Below are positions 12,205-22,789 of a stretch of 64,000 bases of DNA, in pieces. Made by a program: the position numbers and the translations under genes. Origin of the DNA: Nageia nagi (taxonomy: Eukaryota; Pinophyta); the NCBI GenBank assembly GCA_050084985.1, contig JBITNC010000001.1, positions 216,194,001 through 216,258,000 of the forward strand, given 5' to 3'. The notes below the pieces were generated by a model. That model was given only the letters and a program-made list of their open reading frames with translations. It ran no database searches and was not told the DNA's origin. Within the stretch, counting starts at the first letter, position 1, and each line of letters begins with the position of its first letter.

Positions 12205-14760
12205 TTTAGAAGGATGAAGAAGTACAAGTTAAGAATCAAGCCTCAAAAATATGTATTTGGGGTATCATTAGGAAAACTCTTGGGGCACATTATCTTTAGG
12301 AGAGGAGTTGAAGTGGATCTAAAGAAAATTAAAGCCATCATAGAAATATCTCTTCCTATAAATCTTAAGTAATTAAGAAGATTCCAAGGTAAGATTAAAG
12401 CTATTAGAATATTCATTTGTCAATTAATAGATAAGATGGCTCCTATGTCTCATTTACTTAAGAAAGAAGTTGAGTTTAAATGGGATGTTAAGTGTCAAGA
12501 AGCATTTGATAAAATAAAAGAGTATTTGCTACATCCATCGATATTGGCTCCATTTAGGCATGGAGAACCTCTTTTGCTCTATATCTCAACTAAAAAATAT
12601 GAATTTGAATTAATTTTGTAAAATAAAGAAGATGGTAAAGAGAGAGTAATCTATTTTATTAGCAAAACATTCAAAGAATATGAAACTAGGTACACACCCA
12701 TTGATAAGTTATATCAATGTATAGTATTTACTACTAAGAGGTTGAGGCATTATATGATCAATAGAACAACACATGTACTTACTCAAGTATACCCATTAAT
12801 ATATCTAATGTCAAAACTATACCTCAATGGAAGGTTAGCAAAATGGATCATGCTACTTCAAAAGTTTAACCTCAAGTTTGTGAAACAAAAATTAGTTAAA
12901 GGGTAGGCAGTTGTAGATTTTGTTACAAAGTTTCCTATGAAAGATAGTACAAAACTTAGAGAAGAATTTTAAGATTAATTCACTTTGATAGAAACTATAG
13001 AATGTGTAGAAGAGGAACACCTATGGGCTTTTTATAAAGAAAATAGGAACATCAATATTCCCCTTTTAGAGATGTCAAAACTCTAGAAAATGTATTTTAA
13101 CAAATCATGATGTATGAAAGGTCTAAGAGTAGGAATAGCAATGATATATCCTTAGAATTATGTTATTAATATGTCATACAAAATATAATTTTAATGCACC
13201 AACAATTATGGTAAAATATAAGGCTCTCATATTAAGATTAAAAGTAGCTATAGAGATTGGTATTACACATTTGCATATTTATGAGGATTTATAGTTGATA
13301 GTGAATCAAGTCAATGAGATCTATAACACTAAGGATGAGAAGATTATTCCATATAAATTTATTATTACAAAACTCTTTACTTAATTTGAAAAGTATCAAT
13401 TAGAAAACATTTCAAAGAATAATAATAAGTTGGCTGATGCAATGGCAAATGCAGCTTCACTTATACCAATTGAGATAGAAAGTTGGGAGACTACTTTCAC
13501 TATCAATAACTTGGGAACTCTATTAATTACTTAGGAGGATTTGAAAATGGTATGTATTGATCAAAAGGTTGGTTATGAGGTAAGTTATTAGTACCAACAC
13601 ATATTTAAATATTTAAGGGATAACTTTATTAATGCCACACTTGATAAGAGAGAATAGATTAGAATAAAAAGGCTTTCTACAAAATATGTTATTATTGGTA
13701 ATATAGTTTATAAAATATCATTTAATGCTATTATTTTGATATGTATTCATGATGAAGAGATTGAAATAGTATTAGATCATGCTCATGGAGGGTCATGTGG
13801 AGGTCATTTCAATGGAATATTAGTTTATGGCAAGTTGATTAGGATGGGTTATTGGTAGCCCACCATAAAATATGATTGTTATGAGTATATCAAGAAGTGT
13901 GAGCAATGTTAAAAGCATGCACACTTAAAATTAACACCTACTCAAGATTTGAACTATGTTACATCACCATGGCCTTTCTCAATATGGGATTTGGATTTCA
14001 TGAGTGTTATCTATCATCCATATAGTTAAGGACACAAGTTTATCTTGGTTTATATCAAATACTACACTAAATGGGTTAAGGAAATTCTTTTAAAAATAGA
14101 TATACAAAAACATGTTATAAATTTCATCAAGGAATATATCATTTGCAAATATAGTATACCTAAAAAGTTAATCCTAGATAATAGTGTGAATTTTATAGGA
14201 AAAGATATTAGAGAATTTTGTTAAAAGATGAAGGTTGAATAGATATTTTCTTTAGTTTACTACCCCCAAGAAAATGGACAAGTTAAAGTGACAAATAAAA
14301 TAATCAAGAACATATTGGTAATTAGATGAAAAAAGAATTAATGGGAAGCAAGTTTAAATTAAGATCCCTCCTTCAAGAATTGCACTCAAAGATATCATGA
14401 AGGGCCCATAATAATGGGAAGCAAGGTTAAATCAGCTAGAGGCATTATATGAAAAAATAATTAATGCATTAGAGCATATTAGAACATATTAGTAAAGAAT
14501 AAATAGGGCTTATGGAAAGAAAATTATGCCCAAAGCATTTAAAGTTGGGGATATGGTTCTCCAAAAGAATGTTTCTAACACTACAACAAAATATGAACTT
14601 AAAAGAAAGTTTGAACCAAATTGGGGTAGACCATACATTATTAAAGATATCTTTGGTAGAGAAGTATATAGATTATCTATATTAGATGGTAAGGTTCTCA
14701 AAAATCCCATCACTACTAGGCACCTAAAGAAGTATCACATCTACATGACCTATGGGTCAT
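12205..14760 (+). pseudogene. Tat-like pol relic: RT C-terminus, RNase H, second RNase H, integrase
   Basis: Reading through stops gives four domains. RT end: KYKLRIKPQKYVFGVS-GKLLGHI, then LRRFQGK and the RNase H tether (FKWDVKCQEAFDKIK, 12436-12960). A second, archaeal-type RNase H at about 13080-13470 (SCMKG-RVGIAMI, HLHIY, KLADAMANAAS), which is characteristic of the Tat lineage. Integrase from 13740: zinc finger HAHGG...GGHF...C-QC, core WDLDF and ILDNSVNFIG, then PQENGQVKVTNK, where the catalytic Glu of the usual NGQAE is replaced by Lys. The C-terminal tail is open from 14526 (FEPNWGRPYIIKD...LKKYH). At least eight in-frame stops lie at Gln or Trp positions. Reverse transcriptase YxDD, protease and gag are absent. 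Confidence 0.85.
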
Positions 14761-14794
14761 TCCATGTATCTATTTTTGTAAAAATGTTACTACA

Positions 14795-15898
14795 TGTAAT
14801 ATCCCCAAAACTCACAAAATGCGATTTTTGTTAAAGTGTAATATTCCAAAGTTGAAATATCACTACTTAGGAATTTATATATATTTTATATTTTTCTATC
14901 TAGCTCAATTCAAATTAGATCTAAAAATTGAATAAGAAATAGAGCTAGAAATAAATTTTATTCTTCAAGAGCTGGGATGTCCCAAATGGAAAAGTACAAT
15001 ACTCAAGAAAAAATACCCAAATGCTCAAGAAGGTGGATGTTTTCCCTCACAAAGTATATTTGGATGATTTGGACCTACAAGTTCTTTAATCTCTTCTCCC
15101 TAATGTTGGATGAGCCTCCTCACACTAATTTAGCTGGTCTAGATCTAGGATGTGCCTCCTCACACTAATTTGGTAGGTTAGATTTGGATCTAGAATATGG
15201 CTGCATTGGCTAGATCTAGATCTACCCCATTGGCTAGATTTGGATCAGGGATGGAATAGTTCCACTACACTAGCTCAAACTATTCTAGTAACTCCACCTC
15301 ATTGGCTCAAACTACTCTAGCAACTCCATCTCACTAGCTCGAGCTACTATCCTAGCTTAGGTAAGAACTCCTCCACACTAGCTTGAGCTCTCCCACTAAG
15401 TTACCTCAAAAGTTGCAACTCCACTAGCTGCTAACCCCTAGAAAGAGATAAACTTTGATGATCTTCTAGCATCCCCTAAATGATGTGTCCTATCTCCTTT
15501 TATAACAAGATATCTCATACCTTGGAATCACCCAAAGTGCAACATCCCTCTTCTGGTGTCTCAAGATGACAAATTAAATCATCTAGGGACCCAAGAAGCC
15601 CAATGTCCCATAATGGTTACCTAGAGATGCCAAATTACAAGATCAATGGCTCATAAATGCAACATCCCATTATGAGAGACTAATATTGCATTAATTACAA
15701 ATAATTGAGTCAAATTAATTAAATAAAATCCAAGGGTGAGTGCCTCAACAGTCTCTTTAGCCTTGGTTACAGAAATAAATGCAAAATATTAATAAAATAC
15801 TCCTAAATTAATTTATTTTTGGTTTCTCCTCCTTTGCCATGAACATCACACTCCAAGAGAAGAGAAAGTGGATGTTTTACAAATTTGGGGACATTACA
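14795..15898 (-). repeat. 3' LTR of the nested element
   Basis: Plus-strand ends TGTAATATCCCCAAA and TTTGGGGACATTACA form a near-perfect 15-bp terminal inverted repeat. Contains phrases repeated within the LTR: GATGAGCCTCCTCACACTAA is followed about 45 bp later by GTGCCTCCTCACACTAATTT, and GGCTCAAACTACTCTAGCAA-like units occur several times near 15260-15350. Aligns base for base in length with 18353-19456. Confidence 0.92.
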
Positions 15899-15914
15899 AG
15901 TCTCCCCTTCCTGC
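15899..15914 (-). other. Polypurine tract of the nested element
   Basis: Minus strand reads GCAGGAAGGGGAGACT directly before the LTR start TGTAATGTCC, the canonical plus-strand primer position. Confidence 0.8.
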
Positions 15915-16640
15915 ATTGCTTATCCCCAAGCAACTCAAGATAAATTGGCCCTTCTCTTTCCCATCCTAAAAAGCTATAATGTAGATGAAAGAATAAGGAG
16001 AAAGATTTCCAATTTTCTACTACAAATGATGGCCAAAATGTCTACCTTCATAGCTCCATAACCCAACATCCAAGTCTTGAATGAAATCAAGGAGTGCTAG
16101 TGGGTTATCTTCTATCCAAGATTGCATCACATGATGGGAGGGAGAATCTGTAATTTTAGCAAGGATGAATACATTCATCCCAACATCCCAATGGTCTAAG
16201 TGGCTAAATGGTTCACAAGGAAAAGTATGATGAAGTAATACCAAATCTCTAATCCCTTTATTTCTCATTTTAAGTAAGATGATGGACAATTTGTCTCAAA
16301 AACTTTTACAGTAATATACTTGTAATAGGGACATATATGCCAAAGAGAAGTAAATCTGACCAACACATATTATCACTTATTTCTAATCTTCAATCAACCT
16401 TCAACTTATTATCTAGAAAAAGAACACTCTTAACCAATTCATTAGTGGCTGAGCAAATGTAGGCATGTTACCTTGGGATTGGGTGACATCTTGCATAGTA
16501 GTTCTATTTGGGATGTGAGGAATGATTCAATGTTGCTACTTTGGATCTTCTATTACTTCCAATTGATGGGCTTGTGAAGTGGCCCTATTACTACTCTATA
16601 ATCCTCTCATGATGAACTCCTTTCCATTTGCTAGGAACTT
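15915..16640 (-). other. Region between protease and polypurine tract, nested element
   Basis: Contains an 89-codon minus-strand frame (16289-16020) with an ATG and no stop, rich in His and Asp near its start (HHTFPCEPFSHLDHWD). It does not look like reverse transcriptase or integrase core. It could be a remnant of an integrase tail or a private 3' sequence; I cannot assign it. Confidence 0.35.
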
Positions 16641-18290
16641 CATTTATGAGGTTTCATAATTTATTCTAATCTCCCCCAAAGTTTTCAGCCATTGAATTCC
16701 AAAGACTATGTGCAAGGTCCCTCCCATGGGATATACATAGAAATCACTTCTCATGGAGTAATTGTTGGTCTTAATTGGAAGTTGTATAATCACCTTATTG
16801 TAAAATGAGATCTAGCTATTAGCATTGGCCACATTGAATACTTCAAAAACATCCATCTTTACTCCTTTCTTAGTAGCAAACAAAGCATCAATGAAGTTGT
16901 GATATGCCCCTCCATTGATAAGAATAGTCACTTATTCTCCTATAGGTCTTCCTTGAATGTGTAATGTGGGACAATGGGGTGGTCCACTAATGGTGGCCAA
17001 GGTTCCATGAGAGGAAAACTCTTCCATAAATTCTAAAATGCACCATAGATCTAATTCATGTTCCTCCATCTCCACTACCTCTACATAACTGAGCTGCACC
17101 TTCCCATTACAGTGATGGACTAGCTCTCATGATCCTCTACAAATAAAGCACATTTTCCTTCTTCTCATTTTAGAACATGAGATCTCTTAATCCTTCTATG
17201 TCTACTCCAATAGCCATGCATTTCTCCTTGGTGGAGACATGAGCCTTCCTTGACTCCCATTCATTTTACTTACTGGCATAATTTATTGCTAGGGTGGCTG
17301 CATCCTTCCTTAATTACTCTTACCTTGGATCAAATTGGTTGATTCAAGTGCTATGACCCTTTTGATTGCCTCATCAAGATTATTTGACTCAAATGCTTTG
17401 ATAGATGCTTTGATATTTTTGTTCAAACCCTCCATGAACATAGCCATCATTGTAGCTTCTGATAGATCTAAAACCATAACAAAAACATTCATAAACTCAT
17501 CTACATATTCTTCAATTATACCTTTCTATTGGATCTTGTTGAGCTCATGGAAGTAACTTTCTTTAGTCTTCTTTTCAAAACATTCTAGCAACCTTTAGCA
17601 AAATTCATCAAAAGTTGAGATCTGGTCATGCCCCAATGTTTTCAATCCATGGTGCCACCACTCATAGGCTCATCCCTTCAGGGAGAGTGTGGCAAAATGT
17701 ATGGCCTCATATTTCACCATCGAATTAAAAGATAGGTACATTTGGAGCTAGTGAATCCATCCTCTTATCAAGATCCCCACACCTCCATCAAATTTATACA
17801 ATTGGATCTTCTACAATGGCTTCTTAAAGATATGTGGGCATCCTCCCTATCCTCCCTTCAATTTTTCATGAAATTATTGAAAAGATATGATGTTTCTATA
17901 CTCTACTAGTTTGGCCATGTACTCATTAAATAATTGGTCAAGTCTCTCTCAATGTCTTTGATAGATCTCCTCTAGATCTTCCTCTTTTTTGAAAAGAGGC
18001 TTAGGTGGAATAGGTATAGACTTCCAATAATGAGATCTAGCCCTAGATGAGCTCTCTCCTTGGCCATTTCTATTCTCTTAGCTAGGTGGTGGAGTATGGT
18101 TCCCTCTTTGGGACATGAGTAGCTACAATTGCTCCATCATCTTCCTTAATGTGTCCAGGATGGCTATGTTGGAATTGACCATGTTCCCTTATCTAGCTTC
18201 CTCCCACTCTTTAGATCCCTCCAGATCTATTATTTCTCTCTCCTCTAAGCTTGACTAGTAATTAGGATCACTTCTTCCTCTCAAGTAGTA
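16640..18290 (-). pseudogene. gag and aspartic protease relic of the nested element
   Basis: Minus-strand translation after the primer site gives a spacer rich in Pro/Ser, then gag core with AYEWWHHGLKTLGHDQ and TFDEF, ECFEKKTKESYFHELN, EEYVDEFMNVF, FMEGLNKNIKASIKAFE and EAIKRVIALE (continuous from 17492 to 17310). Next comes a degenerate zinc knuckle (CFICRG...HHC, near 17100-17160) and a retropepsin segment (VTILINGGAYHNFIDAL) at about 16940-16870. The protease Asp of the usual DGGA is Asn here (codon at 16914-16916), a single G-to-A change on the coding strand. Stops are scattered, many at Gln codons. The gag is of the plant gypsy retrotransposon-gag family. Confidence 0.85.
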
Positions 18291-18338
18291 ATTATGGATC
18301 TTGGGCAGCATGAGCTAATATAGGCTAGTAGGAAAATA

Positions 18339-18351
18339 GGCTCTGATACCA
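18339..18351 (-). other. Primer-binding site of the nested element
   Basis: Minus strand TGGTATCAGAGCC, complementary to the 3' end of plant initiator methionine tRNA, one base away from the LTR end. Confidence 0.92.
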
Positions 18352-18352
18352 C

Positions 18353-19456
18353 TATAATATTCTCAAAACTCATAAAATGCAATTTTTGTTAAAGTGTAAT
18401 ATTCCAAAGTTGAAATATCACTACTTAGGAATTTATATATATTTTATATTTTTCTATCTAGCTCAATTCAAATCAAATCTACAAATTGAATAATAAATAG
18501 ATCCAAAAATGAATTTTTTTCTTCAAGAGCTGGGATGTCCCAAATGGATAAGTACAATACTCAAGGAAAAATACCTAAATGCTTAAGAAGGGGGATGTTT
18601 TCCCTCATAAAGTATATTTGGATGATCTAGCCTTACAAGTTCTTCAATCTCTTCTCCCTAATGCCAGATGAGCCTCCTCACACTGATTCAATTGGTCTAG
18701 ATCTAGGATGTGCCTCCTCACACTAATTTGGTAGGTTAGATCTAGATCTAAAATATGGCCACATTGGTTGGATCTAGATCTACCCCACTAGCTAGATCTG
18801 GATCAGGGATAGAATAGTTCCACAACACTGGCTCAAACTATTCTAGTAACTCCACCTCATTGGCTTGAGCTACTCTAGCAACTACACCTCACTGGCTCAA
18901 GCTACTATCCTAGCTTAGGTAAGAACTCCTCCACATTGGCTCAAGCTCTCCCACTAAGCTAGCTGAAAAGCTACAACTCCACTAGTTGCTAACCCCTAAA
19001 AAGAGATAAACTCTGATGATCTTCCAGCATCCCCCAAATGATGCATCCCATCTCCTTTTATAATAAGATCTCTCATACCTTAGAATCACCCAAAGTGCAA
19101 CATCCCTTTTCTAGTGTCTTAGGATGACAAATTAAATCATCTAAGAACCTAGGAAGCCCAATGTACTACAATGGTTGCCTAGAGATGCTAAATTATAAGA
19201 TCAATGGCTCATAAATGCAACATCCCATTATGAGAGACTAATATTGCATTAATTACAAATATTTGAGCTAGATTAATTAAATAAAATCCAAGAGTGGGTT
19301 CCTCAAGGGTCTCTTTATCTTTGGTTATAGAAATAAAGGCAAAATATTAATAAAATACTCCTAAATTAATTTATTTTTAGTTTCTCTTCCTTTTCCATGA
19401 ATGTCACACTCCAAAAAAAGAGAAAGTGTACATTTTACAAATTTGGGGATATTACA
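18353..19456 (-). repeat. 5' LTR of the nested element
   Basis: Partner of 14795-15898. The end next to the primer site has mutated from TTACA to TTATA (minus strand), while the far end keeps GGGGATATTACA followed by the CTACA target duplication. Confidence 0.92.
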
Positions 19457-19606
19457 CTACATAAATAAGCATGGAATAGATGGCATAAAATCCAAAATAA
19501 AAGGTCATTTTAGTATCATAAGAGAAGTGCTAGTTCTTTATTTTAGAAAGAATGTACCACCTATAGTCCTATTGTATAGTTAAAAATAGCAAAAATAAAG
19601 ATCATT

Positions 19607-19862
19607 AGATACCCTTTGGTGTAAAGTTTCAGCTCTTGGATCATAAGATTTGCATGCCTCTTGGTAGAGTTTTTGCTCTCATATCATCATTCTAGTTTCA
19701 TTCCTCTTGGTAGAGTTTTAGCTCCACCCCTCATTGTAATATACCTCTTGGTATAGTGTTTTAGATCTCATATTCATTACAATATGCCTCTTGGTAGAGT
19801 TTTAGCTCTTAGTTTTATCATTATACCTCTTGATATGAAGTTTAGCTTCCATAAGATCAATG
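19607..19862 (+). repeat. 3'-tail tandem repeats of Tat-like element 1
   Basis: About five loose copies of a motif like ATGCCTCTTGGTAGAGTTTT followed by AGCTCT, spaced 37-50 bp. The same motif makes a regular array in element 2 (33843-34176). Tandem repeats between pol and the 3' LTR are a known habit of Tat/Ogre elements. Confidence 0.75.
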
Positions 19863-20251
19863 GATAGAATCATTAATGACATGAGATGGTTTTACTCCAC
19901 ATATCAAAATGTATCAAAAATATGGGTAATTATCATTAGTGACCTCTTGGTAGATGGCTATGGATTCTAGAACTCTTTCTTTTGTAGGTTATCATTGAAG
20001 CTCATAGAGCATATTAACATCAACTAGGGGCAACATGATGGAATGTCATATGAGGGGGTTTTCTTAAGCTCATACCTTTGGTTAATACAATTGCTTATCT
20101 TTATTATATATTTATCATAGTTTCATATCAAAATAGATTGATTAGTTTTGGTATTATGCTTATCCATACCTATCAATATTTGATTGTTATGTCATCTTGA
20201 TTATCCTTTGAATGAAAAATCTTAATGCACCTAGTGATTTTTAATTTCTCA

Positions 20252-20267
20252 TCCAAAGTAGGGCATC
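20252..20267 (+). other. Polypurine tract of Tat-like element 1
   Basis: TCCAAAGTAGGGCATC directly precedes the 3' LTR; the homologous tract in element 2 reads TCCAAAGTGAGGCATC. Confidence 0.65.
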
Positions 20268-21054
20268 TATTATCACTTAAAATTAATTTATGAATTTAAT
20301 TTAATGCATTATAAAATATATGCTTATAGTTATATATCTAGTTCAAGCATATTAATGTTATCTTGGATATGATCAATATATATCATCAACTTACTATACC
20401 CAATTTATGTAGGTACACATTGACCTAAGGAGTAGGTCATATTATTATCTATATAAATAGGAATTTAATAGTAAGTCCTCATTAAGAAGATATATGATCC
20501 CATATCTAGTCTTAATGATGATAATCTTTTAGATGTCTCTTGACATTACCATTCAAGGCTAGGTTTGTGTACTTCCTTATGTAAAAATCCTGACAATTCT
20601 AAGCTTATCTAAGTATCAAACTAAAATAATCAAGAGTTTGTGTGGAGGCATAAAGTTAGTTTGGAATGAACTATAATCTAATGAAGACCATCAATGTACC
20701 CTTGTAGATGAAATTAGACCATCTATGCTCCTTTTGAGCATGAAATAGACCACTCATGGCCCTCTTTTTGGATCATATTGCTCTATAATTTTGAGTGTAA
20801 ACTCTATTAGTTGTTGAGACTTTATCACTATCTTTTGTTCATCAATATCAGGTACATTCCATGAGGTAAGTACACAAATTTAGTCTTATTTAGTAAGGTC
20901 ATTTTAATTCTAGTTATTCATTATCTTCTATATTAAATTATCTTATTATAAATTGCTATCTATTAGCTCAAAATTTACAAGTATATATATGCATTTTTTA
21001 GGACTATAGATGTTCATTTATTTGCATTCTTAGATACACTTTTACTTGTAAACA
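20268..21054 (+). repeat. 3' LTR of Tat-like element 1
   Basis: 787 bp, starts TATTATCACTTAAAATT, TATA box CTATATAAATAG at 20449-20460, ends TTGTAAACA. Same internal block order as 11374-12158. Confidence 0.85.
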
Positions 21055-21320
21055 CATATATAGTTTTATATACTATAATGATAAACATGTATGTTGTTAT
21101 AGACATGTATACAAAATGTAAAATATTACATAAGGCCTAGGAAATTGTTTGATAGTATGCATTATGCAAATCTATTTTCATGATATACATGTATGCAAAA
21201 TATAATTTATTTAAAAAACTATCATTATGAATAACTTGATAGATATGTATGGAAAATGTAAAAGAAAATATAAATCCCCAAAAATTGTTCCATAAGATGT
21301 ATGATGGAAATAAAGTTTCT
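21055..21320. repeat. Dispersed repeat, right flank of Tat-like element 1
   Basis: Three to four degenerate copies of phrases such as GACATGTATACAAAATGTA and CCTAGGAAATTGTTTGATA. They continue the repeat family broken by element 1. Confidence 0.5.
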
Positions 21321-22279
21321 AGATAGATAAAAAATATTTTGTATTAAATGTTATGGTTGTAAGTACCCTAAAGAAATAAATCATAATTATTCAAATTATA
21401 TTATTATCTAATAATTTCAAATATTAAAGGAGGAATGCTTGAAGGAAATATAAAATACTTGATATAAACCACAAGAATTTCCTCTTCATAGGTTACCTCT
21501 TTAGCTCTATCTTGGGTTACTCAATCTAAATTCAAAGTCCCTTGCACTTCATGAGAGTTCTAAAAATAAAAAATAAAAATTAAAAAAGAATACATCCATA
21601 ATAAAGTAATTTTGCAACAAGGATATATAAATATAGATATGATAAAGAAATTTTCATTTTTTTAGTTTATTTAAGATAACTATACATTTACAATTATAGG
21701 TAACTAACTAATTAAGGATGCAAAACTCATGACCATGCACACCATCATCTTTGGTTAACTTTATTGTATATGTTTTAATTATCCCTAGTATTTTAGCCTA
21801 AGTGAAACTAATAATGCATAACATTTAACTATGAATTATATAATATATATAATTTAAATAAATATATATAATGATAAGAATAATAGAAATGAACATAACA
21901 ATAATGTAATAGGAAAATAATATAATTAGGATTTTATTGAAATAAGATAAAAATATGAAAACACACACTAAAGAGACTTGAATCAAGTCTTGTATAAATA
22001 CATGTATATCCTTACCTATGATGAAACTAATTATATTCATATTGAACCTATGAAAGTATTTTTACTTTAGTGTATAAACACCATATATAATAGTAGTAGG
22101 AAGATCAACATGGATGCCTATGTTAGTATAGGTGTTAGGTCATAGAACAACAACATAGCCATGCACACCAACATAGGCACTAGGGTTCTTGCAGAGTAGA
22201 ATTTACTATCAAAGATCTATATATGCCTAAAAATATTTTATTATTTATTTAATAAATCATATTTAGACTCATTAAATGA
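21321..22279. other. AT-rich stretch without recognised gene
   Basis: No coding motif. The minus-strand frame at 22040-21825 is Ile/Tyr-rich low-complexity sequence. Near 22110-22190 a short imperfect inverted pair surrounds CCTATGTTAGTATAGG and CCAACATAGGCAC. Confidence 0.5.
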
Positions 22280-22505
22280 TTAAATGGTAATAATAAATAA
22301 ATCAAAATAAATTGTCATTATAATACTGTACCATGTGCTAGGGCTAATGAAATATCATTTACCATGGTTTATATTTTAAATTAGCTTGAATGTAAAAAAT
22401 ATTATTGTTATTACTATATGTTAACTTTCACTTCTTTCCATTTCCTTATAGGTTATCAATACAAGAGTTGAAGGTTGACATCCATATCAAATCTCTTTAA
22501 TAAGT
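22280..22505 (-). repeat. Inverted relative of the block at 9331-9545
   Basis: The minus strand repeats GATGTCAACCTTCAACTC and AAGGAAATGGAAAGAAGTGA in the same order as the plus strand at 9331-9545. Confidence 0.6.
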
Positions 22506-22789
22506 TATTATCCTAAATATTAAACTTAGAGTGTCTCTTGATGTCATTTATATTGATAAATTTATTACACTCTATATTCTTTGTTATCTCTCATTTACAC
22601 ATGACATAAAACTTTAATATCCATGTAGCTAATAGTGTAGCATTCCCACATAGCTAGCAGTGTGTGCCTTTTAGATTAGGAGGTCTATATTTTTAGGAAT
22701 GACTCATGGTTCCATTATAGCAAGTATTTATTATGAGTTCATATAAATTCCAATCATAATCCCTTAAATATTCATTATTATTCTACTTA

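Larger units (their letters stand above)
14795..19456 (-). mobile_element. Nested non-autonomous Ty3/gypsy element (gag-protease only)
   Basis: Complete structure in minus orientation: identical-length LTRs of 1104 bp (14795-15898 and 18353-19456), primer site for initiator Met tRNA, gag, zinc knuckle, protease, polypurine tract. A perfect five-base target duplication CTACA flanks it (14790-14794 and 19457-19461). The internal region is only 2454 bp, too short for pol, and shows no reverse transcriptase, RNase H or integrase. It inserted into Tat-like element 1 just downstream of pol. Its GC content is visibly higher than its surroundings. In the first ~460 aligned LTR bases I count about 43 differences, about 35 of them transitions, so it is old but younger than its host. 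Confidence 0.92.
11374..21054 (+). mobile_element. Tat/Ogre-like Ty3/gypsy element 1, deleted for gag, with nested insertion
   Basis: Two LTRs of similar length (785 and 787 bp) enclose a leader, a pol relic and a 3' tail with short repeats and a polypurine tract. The nested element at 14795-19456 interrupts the region just after pol. Without it the element is about 5.0 kb. Only a few bases after the primer site the sequence jumps to the C-terminal third of reverse transcriptase, so gag, protease and most of reverse transcriptase are deleted. The flanks (CTTAT left, CATAT right) would be a five-base target duplication with one mismatch. Order of events: insertion of this element into the dispersed repeat, then the nested insertion. 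Confidence 0.85.

Noticed and set aside
14510-14713. 67-codon minus-strand frame
   Set aside because: Shadow of the integrase C-terminal tail on the plus strand.
17335-17556. 73-codon plus-strand frame
   Set aside because: Shadow of the minus-strand gag of the nested element, which matches a known family.
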